Origin: an uncultured Oscillospiraceae bacterium
GTDB lineage: Bacteria > Bacillota > Clostridia > Oscillospirales > Acutalibacteraceae
Direction of reading: 5' to 3'
Length of the DNA stretch: 11,815 bases
Assembly (NCBI GenBank): GCA_910588415.1
Contig: CAJUPK010000069.1
Span: 1-11,815 of the forward strand
Position 1 is the stretch's first letter; each line of letters begins with the position of its first letter. The translations under genes and the position numbers were made by a program. Of this stretch, positions 6,961-11,815 are shown piece after piece. Below the pieces are notes generated by a model that ran no database searches, was not told the DNA's origin, and was given only the letters and a program-made list of their open reading frames with translations.

Positions 6961-6972
6961 GCGTACATTATA
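6918..6972 (-). repeat. Leader repeat, upstream copy
   Basis: This is the second copy of the element at 6812-6865. It includes the -10 box of the ABC-F promoter (TATAAT) at its 5' end, so predicted transcription starts inside the element. The GTACGC/GCGTAC hairpin is extended to 8 pairs here (ATGTACGC with GCGTACAT). The CCTCCTT of the other copy is CCTCTTT here. Confidence 0.75.
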
Positions 6973-6994
6973 GCACATCCCCCCCGTTTGTCAA
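6967..6994 (-). promoter_or_regulatory. Consensus promoter for the ABC-F operon
   Basis: On the minus strand, TTGACA (6994-6989) and TATAAT (6972-6967) are both perfect consensus hexamers, separated by 16 bases. The predicted start is near 6960. It faces the ABC-F gene and is the only strong promoter seen on that strand in the divergent region. Confidence 0.8.
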
Positions 6995-7089
6995 TTTCTC
7001 CCGGCCGGACCAGCCCAGGTCCACAAAAACAAGCTGTAAAATCCATATGGACATTCCATTAATTTATGTAAAGTATTTCGCTGAAATCC

Positions 7090-7118
7090 TTGCTTTTATC
7101 TTCTGTTTCGTGTATAAT
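7090..7118 (+). promoter_or_regulatory. nrdR promoter
   Basis: TTGCTT (7090-7095), 17 bases, then a perfect TATAAT (7113-7118). The predicted start is near 7125, about 30 bases before the nrdR start codon. An inverted TCCATATGGA at 7042-7051 lies well upstream, too far from the -35 to assign as an operator. Confidence 0.78.
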
Positions 7119-7156
7119 CAAAGAATCTCTAATATCAAGGGAGGATGTTATCAACC

Positions 7157-7627
7157 GTGAAATGCCCCTACTGCGGATATACCGAGAGCAAGGTCGTTGA
7201 CTCGCGGCCTACTGACGAGAGCGAGCGCATCCGCCGCCGCCGGGAATGTTTGAAATGCGCCAAGCGTTTTACTACCTACGAGATTATTGAGAGCATCCCG
7301 ATTGTGGTCATTAAGAAAGACCGCTCCAGGGAGTCTTTCGACCGTCAAAAGCTTCTCACCGGCCTGCTACGCGCCTGCGAAAAGCGCCCTGTCCCCCTGG
7401 AAACCCTGGAACACATTGTCAGCGAGATTGAAGTGCTGCTGCAAAATTCCCTGGATAAAGAGGTGTCCTCCCAGCGTATTGGCACCTATGCAATGGAAAA
7501 GCTCAAGAGCGTGGACGAGGTGGCCTATGTGCGCTTTGCCTCTGTCTACCGCCAGTTTAAAGACATCAACAGCTTTATGGAGGAACTGAGCAAAATCATC
7601 AACAGCAAGCAGTCCGGCGGCCAATAA
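7157..7627 (+). CDS. nrdR: NrdR: transcriptional repressor of ribonucleotide reductase genes
   Basis: NrdR is an ATP/dATP-sensing repressor that binds NrdR boxes upstream of ribonucleotide reductase operons and shuts them off when dATP is high. The 156 residues are the usual family length. The N-terminal zinc ribbon has Cys at 3, 6, 31 and 34 (MKCPYCG ... ECLKC) with an Arg-rich DNA-binding segment between. An ATP-cone domain follows (about 46-136), with IVVIKKDRSRESFDRQKL at its start and a VRFASVYRQF motif near its end. The start is GTG 7157, giving MKCPYCG as in nearly all homologues. The upstream ATG at 7145 touches the SD (AAGGGAGG, 7137-7144) and cannot be used. The SD-to-start gap of 12 bases is long. 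The gene stands alone with its own promoter and terminator; no nrd target gene is in the window. Confidence 0.96.
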   Translation: MKCPYCGYTESKVVDSRPTDESERIRRRRECLKCAKRFTTYEIIESIPIVVIKKDRSRESFDRQKLLTGLLRACEKRPVPLETLEHIVSEIEVLLQNSLDKEVSSQRIGTYAMEKLKSVDEVAYVRFASVYRQFKDINSFMEELSKIINSKQSGGQ

Positions 7628-7662
7628 GCCAGGCTGCAGCGGCCTGCACCAAATAAAACGCT

Positions 7663-7709
7663 AAAAATCAGGCGCGTTCCTGCTTCCATGCAGCCGCGTC
7701 TGATTTTTT
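7663..7709 (+). terminator. Rho-independent terminator of nrdR
   Basis: AAAAATCAGGCGCG (7663-7676) pairs with CGCGTCTGATTTTT (7695-7708) through 14 pairs including one G-U. An inner CTGC/GCAG stem (7680-7683, 7690-7693) extends it. A run of six T ends at 7709. It lies 36 bases after the nrdR stop. Confidence 0.88.
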
Positions 7710-8065
7710 CTTTGCTCTGTCCGCCGGTCTCCGTCCCCAGGGGGGCAGGCCCCAAGAGCCATACCGGAAGGATATTCCCCTGCCCTTCAGCCGTGGGCAG
7801 GGTTGCGTGTGAAAAGTTAAACTCCTCCCGACCCTTTGTATTCGCCCTTTGGCCGGATTTGACCACATATTCACAGAAATCCTGGAGCCTGTTTGCCCCC
7901 CGAAATACTGACTGTTTTTGACCAAAAAGGGGGCTTTTGGCATCAAAAATCCTCGAAAGGCGGCAATACGGCAGCCTTTCTTGCGGTTTTTTCTTGATCC
8001 TGCCCTCGTCCCTGCCAAAAATCCACTTCTCTCCGATTTTCAAGCAGGCCCGAGGGGGAAAAAGG
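7710..8065. other. Non-coding, hairpin-rich spacer between convergent genes
   Basis: No credible gene is seen in these 356 bases. Open frames across it run through the nrdR terminator and resemble no known family. It holds several inverted repeats: CCCTGCCC 7778-7785 with GGGCAGGG 7795-7802 (8 pairs); a nested hairpin 7915-7927 with 7935-7949 (TTTTTGA plus CCAAAA, 13 pairs with a 2-base bulge); and GAAAGGC 7956-7962 with GCCTTTC 7975-7981 (boundaries within a base), followed on minus by GAGGATTTTT and on plus by a TTTTTT run. The last could terminate the minus-strand kinase transcript. The rest has no assigned function. Confidence 0.45.
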
Positions 8066-8578
8066 CTAGCCAAAGACCCGCTTCCCAATCACCCTGGCCA
8101 TCTCCTCCGGAGCCTCTTCCCCCATGGGCAGCTTTTCCGTGTCCAGCCCCTCGTACAAGGGCAGGCGCGCCAGGCTCCGTTCCAGCACCTCCGGGTCCCG
8201 GATTCCTGCCGCTATGTCCTTCTCCAGGTGGATTCGCAGAGTCTCTTCCGCTGGCATCAGAGTAAACAGCCTCACCTCCACTCCGCTCAGCTCCAGCCGG
8301 GCCAGCAGAGCGTCTATAATCGCCTGCTGGTGCAGTACCCAGCAGAAAATCACCGTCTCAAAGGCAGAACACGCCAAAAAACCGTTCAGCATGGAGACGA
8401 TATTGTCCATTACCAGCTCCTTCGTCTCCTCCGTCACCATAAAGGGGTTCATGTCCCAGCACCAGTCCCCGTCCAAAAAGGCGCAGGGCGGCGCCAGCTG
8501 CTTCAATGCCTGGCACACGGCGGTTTTGCCTGCGCCCATGGTCCCGTTTACAATGACCAGCCGCTTGGGCGTCTTCAT
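8066..8578 (-). CDS. Small P-loop kinase/ATPase, substrate unknown
   Basis: The 170-residue protein has a Walker A motif GTMGAGKT (12-19) directly after the first strand (RLVIVN), an LDGDWCWDMNPF segment (35-46) where small-molecule kinases place the substrate-binding Asp, and a C-terminal Arg-bearing region that may act as a lid. This fold resembles shikimate, gluconate and nucleotide kinases, but no family signature identifies a substrate. ATG 8578-8576 overlaps the galU stop as ATGA, and AGGAG lies about 14 bases upstream within galU, so translation is probably coupled to galU. A sugar or nucleotide substrate is possible from that context but unproven. The zeta-toxin-like or adenylylsulfate-kinase-like groups are other options. 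No membrane segment is visible. Confidence 0.78.
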   Translation of the reverse strand: MKTPKRLVIVNGTMGAGKTAVCQALKQLAPPCAFLDGDWCWDMNPFMVTEETKELVMDNIVSMLNGFLACSAFETVIFCWVLHQQAIIDALLARLELSGVEVRLFTLMPAEETLRIHLEKDIAAGIRDPEVLERSLARLPLYEGLDTEKLPMGEEAPEEMARVIGKRVFG

Positions 8579-9450
8579 AAGGTTTTTGCCAGCTCCTTCA
8601 GATAGGCCCGGAAGGCCTCTCCAATCTCTGGGTGGTCCAGCGCCACCTCTACCCCGGCCTGCATGACCCCCAGCTTGCTGCCCATGTCATAGCGCTTGCC
8701 GCTAAAGTCCACGGCAATCATGCTGTCCCGGCGGGCCAGGGCCTTCATGGCGTCGGTCAGCTGTATCTCTCCGCCCGCACCGGGAGCCGTCTGGTCCAGC
8801 AGGTCAAAAATGTCCGGCGGCAGCACGCAGCGGCCCAAAATAGAGTACAGGGAAAACTCCTCCCCAGGCCGGGGCTTTTCCACCATGTCCGTACAGCGGA
8901 AGTTCCCCTCCTCCAAGGGCTCCAGCTTCAAGGAGGAATACTTGCGAATAGCCTCCCGGCTCACCTCTTTCACGCCCACCACGCCCAAGCCGTGCTGTTC
9001 ATAAGCCCGGATCAGCTGGGCGCAGGCCGGGTCCTGGCCAATGATCACATCGTCCCCGTACAAAACCGCAAAGGGCTCGCCGCCAATAAAGTTCCGGGCA
9101 CAGTTTACGGCGTGGCCCAGGCCCAGGGTCTCCTTCTGCCGCACATACCATACATTGGCCAGCTGGGATATACCCTGCACCTGCTGCAGAATCCCGGCCT
9201 TGCCCGGGTCCGCGGCCAGGCGCTCCTCCAGCTCCGGCGCCCGGTCAAAATGGTCCTCCAGCAGCCCCTTGCCCCGGTTGGTGATGATCAGGATGTCCTC
9301 AATCCCCGAGGCCGCCGCCTCCTCCACAATATACTGGATGGCAGGCTTGTCCACAATGGGCAGCATCTCCTTGGGCATCGCCTTGGTGGCGGGCAGCACC
9401 CGGGTGCCAAGTCCCGCCGCCGGAATCACAGCTTTGCGTATTTTCCTCAT
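8575..9450 (-). CDS. galU: UTP-glucose-1-phosphate uridylyltransferase (GalU)
   Basis: GalU makes UDP-glucose from UTP and glucose-1-phosphate, feeding cell-wall glycans, glycolipids, teichoic-acid decoration and exopolysaccharide. The 291 residues are typical. The nucleotidyltransferase signature GLGTRVLPATKAMPKEMLP is at residues 13-31, with the UTP-binding GTR and catalytic-site Lys. GDD (132-134) supplies metal-binding Asp, and MVEKP (189-193) holds the Lys that contacts the sugar phosphate. ATG 9450 follows AGGAGG by about 8 bases. The preceding zinc-ribbon membrane gene ends 50 bases upstream on the same strand, and the kinase gene overlaps its stop, so the three may form one transcript. 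GtaB and YngB of Bacillus are equivalent enzymes. Confidence 0.96.
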   Translation of the reverse strand: MRKIRKAVIPAAGLGTRVLPATKAMPKEMLPIVDKPAIQYIVEEAAASGIEDILIITNRGKGLLEDHFDRAPELEERLAADPGKAGILQQVQGISQLANVWYVRQKETLGLGHAVNCARNFIGGEPFAVLYGDDVIIGQDPACAQLIRAYEQHGLGVVGVKEVSREAIRKYSSLKLEPLEEGNFRCTDMVEKPRPGEEFSLYSILGRCVLPPDIFDLLDQTAPGAGGEIQLTDAMKALARRDSMIAVDFSGKRYDMGSKLGVMQAGVEVALDHPEIGEAFRAYLKELAKTL

Positions 9451-9500
9451 GGGTCTTCCCTCCTCTTATAAAGTCCGGCCTTACTCTCCCCAGCCTCCCG

Positions 9501-10598
9501 CTAAAGCAGCAGGGGCACCACATTCACCAAAATAAAGTAGCAGACAAACATGCACACCGCCACAGAGGGGTTCACACCGCCCCGGGCGTCCAGGGTCATG
9601 TTGGGCTCGCTGGACAAATCGGCGGACTTTACCTGCCGCACCGTGCGTACACAGTGCCGCAGGTACATCTTGTTGCCCCGCACCCCCACAAAAAGCATGA
9701 CCGCCAGCATCAGCAACAGGCACAGCATGGGCAGACAGACATGCAGGTACAGTCTCGGGTCCTCGGTCATCAGCTGGGAGATCACAATCATCTGCTCATG
9801 GGTGGGGGAAAATCCTCTGGTAACGTCCATGCCCGCCTGCTCCATCAAAGAAAGCAGCGCCGGGGTAGCCACAAAAACAGAAGCCGCCAGGTACAGCAGA
9901 TAGATAAAAAACATCAGGCCCGTAACAATGGCCCCATATTTATATTGCTTGCGGTAGAGCATCCAGGCCCCGGAAAACAGGAAGGCGGAAAAGTTGAACT
10001 TGTTCCGGCCTGTCTGTTTCATGTACCGGAACACCGGCATATAGTAGGCTGTGTTCTGTTTCACCAGCTTAGAGGCGTCCCCATAGCTGACCCCATTGTC
10101 CAGCACATCCGCTGGGTTCACCCCGCCCATAGGATCAAAAACAAAGGGCGGCGCTCCATAGCTTCCCCGGGGGGGCGGGCTGTAGGACCCATAGGGCGGC
10201 GGCTGGTTTTTCCCCTGGCCCGGCTGGCCCGCGTTTCCGTCCTGGCTCCCCTGGCTGCCCGGATAGGACCGCAGGTAGGGCGAGTTGTTATAGCGCTGGG
10301 GCTGGCCCAGCAGCGAGCTGCCGCAGCGGTTGCAGAACAAGGCGCTGTGGCCGTTCAGGCTGCCGCACACAGGGCACTCCCTGTCTTTAATCTCCGCCGA
10401 GAGCTCCGGCGGTTTGGGCGGCGCGGGGGGCTTCCACTCCTTGCCCTCCTGGTGCAGATCCGTGAACACACAGCTGCCTTCCTTCTCATAACAGTCCCGG
10501 TGATAGGGCGCGCCGCACTGGGGACATACCACTATGTCATCCTCTTCTTTAAACGCCACGCCGCAAACCGGGCATTTGATTCCGGTAAAATCAATCAT
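9501..10598 (-). CDS. RING/zinc-ribbon membrane protein with DUF2628 domain
   Basis: The 365-residue protein has two zinc-binding modules. First is a prokaryotic RING-like finger (Cys 9, 12, 25, 28, His33, Cys36, possibly Cys43). Second is a zinc ribbon (Cys 75, 78, 89, 92). A linker of about 95-155 is rich in Pro, Gly, Tyr, Ser and Gln. Then comes a DUF2628-type segment, KFNFSAFLFSGAWMLYRKQY (200-219), and three likely membrane helices (about 223-243, 287-306, 346-365). The last ends at the C-terminus. The zinc modules probably face the cytoplasm. Function is unknown. The start is taken as ATG 10598 (MIDFTGIKCPVCG), with AAAAGGAA 12 bases upstream; ATG 10622 adds eight residues but has no SD. 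A strong promoter lies at 10650-10678. Confidence 0.75.
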   Translation of the reverse strand: MIDFTGIKCPVCGVAFKEEDDIVVCPQCGAPYHRDCYEKEGSCVFTDLHQEGKEWKPPAPPKPPELSAEIKDRECPVCGSLNGHSALFCNRCGSSLLGQPQRYNNSPYLRSYPGSQGSQDGNAGQPGQGKNQPPPYGSYSPPPRGSYGAPPFVFDPMGGVNPADVLDNGVSYGDASKLVKQNTAYYMPVFRYMKQTGRNKFNFSAFLFSGAWMLYRKQYKYGAIVTGLMFFIYLLYLAASVFVATPALLSLMEQAGMDVTRGFSPTHEQMIVISQLMTEDPRLYLHVCLPMLCLLLMLAVMLFVGVRGNKMYLRHCVRTVRQVKSADLSSEPNMTLDARGGVNPSVAVCMFVCYFILVNVVPLLL

Positions 10599-10649
10599 AG
10601 CCAAAAGCCATTCCTTTTCCATTCACATTCATAGATTACCATTGTCCTT

Positions 10650-10678
10650 ATTGTACACGATTCTTCTGAAAAGTGCAA
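10650..10678 (-). promoter_or_regulatory. Promoter for the DUF2628 gene (and possibly galU-kinase)
   Basis: On the minus strand, TTGCAC (10678-10673), 17 bases, TACAAT (10655-10650). The predicted start is near 10643, 45 bases before ATG 10598. No separate promoter is evident before galU, whose only spacer is 50 bases. Confidence 0.72.
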
Positions 10679-10702
10679 CGGAAACCCAGGGAATTTTCAT
10701 TC

Positions 10703-10717
10703 TGTTAACAAATTTGT
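10703..10717. promoter_or_regulatory. Overlapping palindromes between divergent promoters
   Basis: TGTTAACA (10703-10710) and ACAAATTTGT (10708-10717) are both perfect palindromes sharing three bases. They sit 25 bases upstream of the -35 box of the DUF2628 promoter and 83 bases upstream of that of prfB. They could be a protein-binding site, but AT-rich palindromes of this size occur by chance. The rest of the divergent spacer (10718-10799) shows only a short GCAGG/CCTGC inverted repeat. Confidence 0.2.
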
Positions 10718-10799
10718 CCCGCACAGCGCTCCGCTTCACCGGGCACAGGGCCAGCGAGGCTGTCCTGGGGTTTGCTTGCAGGGCCTGCCCGCAAAGTCC

Positions 10800-10828
10800 T
10801 TTACATTTCTCCCCCAGTCATGTATAAT
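10800..10828 (+). promoter_or_regulatory. prfB promoter
   Basis: TTTACA (10800-10805), 17 bases, perfect TATAAT (10823-10828). The predicted start is near 10835, giving a leader of about 50 bases before the prfB ATG. Confidence 0.82.
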
Positions 10829-10836
10829 AAAGGCGT

Positions 10837-10899
10837 ATGCCAGCCATCCGAGTAAGCAATAACACCAGAAAGCGAGTGAAAATATATGCTGCAATTTGA
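10837..10899 (+). other. Possible short upstream ORF overlapping the prfB start
   Basis: ATG at 10837, almost at the predicted transcription start, opens a 20-codon frame rich in Arg, Lys and Ala that ends in TGA at 10897-10899. It overlaps the first 14 bases of prfB, which is in the +1 frame relative to it. Its own SD would be missing, so translation would be leaderless. It may be chance. Confidence 0.15.
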
Positions 10900-11815
10900 A
10901 GAACTGGGCCGCCAGCTGGCCGAACAGCAGGAGGCCCTGACCGCTTTGGGGGACTCCCTGGGCCTGCCCCGCCTGCGGGAAGAGGTGGAGATGCTGGAGC
11001 ACAAGTCCGCGGAGCCCGGCTTCTGGGACAACATGCAGAACGCTCAGAAGATCACCCAGCGCATGGCCGGACTGAAGGCCAAGGACGAGAGCTATCAGAA
11101 GCTCTGCTCCCGGTGCGAGGACGCCGCCGCCCTGATCGAATTGGGGGACGAGGCCGAGGACCTGTCCCTGGTGCCGGAAATCCAGGCGGAACTGGACGGC
11201 GTAAAGGCCGAGATAGAGACCATGCGCCTCTCCACCCTGCTCACCGGGGAGTATGACGGCCACAACGCCATTTTGACCTTCCACGCCGGCTCCGGCGGCA
11301 CAGAGGCCCAGGATTGGGCGGAGATGCTCTTCCGCATGTACAACCGCTGGGCAGAGCGCCGGGGCTTTAAGGTCACTACTTTGGACTACCTGGACGGGGA
11401 CGAGGCCGGGCTCAAGTCCGCCTCCATTCTGGTGGAGGGCGAGAACGCCTACGGCTACCTGAAATCCGAGGCCGGGGTCCACCGGCTGGTGCGCATCTCC
11501 CCCTTTGACGCGGCCGGACGGCGGCACACCTCCTTCTCCTCTTTGGAGGTCATGCCTGAGATCGAGGAGGACAACTCTGTCGAGATCAACCCGGACGATA
11601 TCAAGATGGAGGTCTACCGGGCTTCCGGCGCAGGCGGTCAGAAGGTCAACAAAACCTCCTCCGCGGTGCGGCTTATCCACATTCCCACCGGCATTGTGGT
11701 CTCCTGCCAGGTGGAGCGCAGCCAGTACCAGAACCGGGATGTGGCCATGAAAATGCTGATCTCCAAGCTGGTGGAGATCAAAGAGCGGGAGAACCTGGAG
11801 AAGATCAGCGACATC
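10886..11815 (+). CDS. prfB: Peptide chain release factor 2 (3' end beyond window)
   Basis: RF2 reads UGA and UAA stop codons in the ribosomal A site and triggers peptide release. The 310 codons present have the RF2-specific tripeptide SPF at 205-207 and the catalytic GGQ at 250-252 within ASGAGGQKVNKTSS, at the same numbering as Escherichia coli RF2. The HAGSGGTEAQDW segment (133-144) is also typical. About 55 C-terminal residues lie outside the window. ATG 10886 is the only start: an in-frame TGA sits at 10877-10879 and the next Met is residue 36. The ribosome binding site is weak (GCGAG). Reading is uninterrupted from this start, so the +1 programmed frameshift found near codon 25 in many bacterial prfB genes is absent; codons 24-27 read TCC CTG GGC CTG. 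Confidence 0.96.
   Translation, partial: MLQFEELGRQLAEQQEALTALGDSLGLPRLREEVEMLEHKSAEPGFWDNMQNAQKITQRMAGLKAKDESYQKLCSRCEDAAALIELGDEAEDLSLVPEIQAELDGVKAEIETMRLSTLLTGEYDGHNAILTFHAGSGGTEAQDWAEMLFRMYNRWAERRGFKVTTLDYLDGDEAGLKSASILVEGENAYGYLKSEAGVHRLVRISPFDAAGRRHTSFSSLEVMPEIEEDNSVEINPDDIKMEVYRASGAGGQKVNKTSSAVRLIHIPTGIVVSCQVERSQYQNRDVAMKMLISKLVEIKERENLEKISDI

Noticed and set aside
7042..7051. TCCATATGGA palindrome upstream of nrdR as an NrdR box
   Set aside because: NrdR boxes are paired and about 16 bases long; this single 10-base palindrome is about 40 bases upstream of the -35 and does not fit the consensus.
7145..7147. ATG as an alternative nrdR start
   Set aside because: It abuts the SD sequence with no spacing, and the conserved protein begins at GTG 7157.
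7546..8088. Minus-strand frames of 116 and 180 codons in the spacer after nrdR
   Set aside because: They cross the nrdR terminator and in one case enter nrdR; composition and lack of family resemblance suggest chance frames.
8632..9471. Plus-strand frame of 279 codons opposite galU
   Set aside because: Antisense shadow of GalU; no recognisable domain or ribosome binding site.
9654..10634. Plus-strand frame of 326 codons opposite the DUF2628 gene
   Set aside because: Antisense shadow with His/Arg/Gln-rich low-complexity sequence.
10940..10950. CTTTGG after AGGAGG in prfB as a relic of the frameshift site
   Set aside because: Neither frame nor spacing fits the classical CTT TGA site; it is most likely coincidence in GC-rich codons.
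10736..11680. Minus-strand frame of 314 codons opposite prfB
   Set aside because: Antisense to RF2, whose GGQ and SPF motifs are unmistakable; the frame also runs across the prfB promoter.

Overview
The window is GC-rich bacterial DNA with tightly packed genes, strong Shine-Dalgarno (SD) sites, several near-consensus sigma-70/SigA-type promoters and AT-rich spacers. The gene set (electron-bifurcating NfnAB, NrdR, an ABC-F ATPase, a COG2509-type flavoprotein, GalU and release factor 2) fits a strictly anaerobic Gram-positive Clostridia member, most likely of the Oscillospiraceae/Oscillospirales type. This is inferred from protein character and composition; no rRNA or other marker is present.

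Layout. 1-261: a structured repeat and the leader of the first operon. 262-3014 (+): nfnA-nfnB-nudix, three genes joined by two 8-base overlaps. 3015-3238: a second copy of the structured repeat and a terminator hairpin shared by convergent genes. 3239-6741 (-): an ABC-F ATPase followed by an FAD-dependent oxidoreductase, joined by an ATGA overlap. 6742-7156: a divergent control region. It holds a consensus promoter facing the ABC-F gene, a leader of about 220 bases with a duplicated element, and the nrdR promoter. 7157-7627 (+): nrdR with its own terminator. 7710-8065: a hairpin-rich stretch with no gene. 8066-10598 (-): a zinc-ribbon/DUF2628 membrane protein, galU, then a small P-loop kinase overlapping galU by ATGA. 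10599-10885: two divergent promoters. 10886-11815 (+): prfB, cut by the window end after 310 codons.

Most genes are housekeeping: redox balancing by Nfn, dNTP control by NrdR, UDP-glucose synthesis by GalU and translation termination by RF2. There is no sign of a phage, transposon, CRISPR array or defence island. The unusual material lies between genes. The ABC-F leader has two copies of a roughly 53-base element whose arms can pair alternatively with one central segment. A two-copy repeat has hairpin arms that differ in sequence but keep pairing. prfB has no in-frame stop for the usual programmed frameshift, but is preceded by a short overlapping ORF that ends in the RF2-specific stop TGA.
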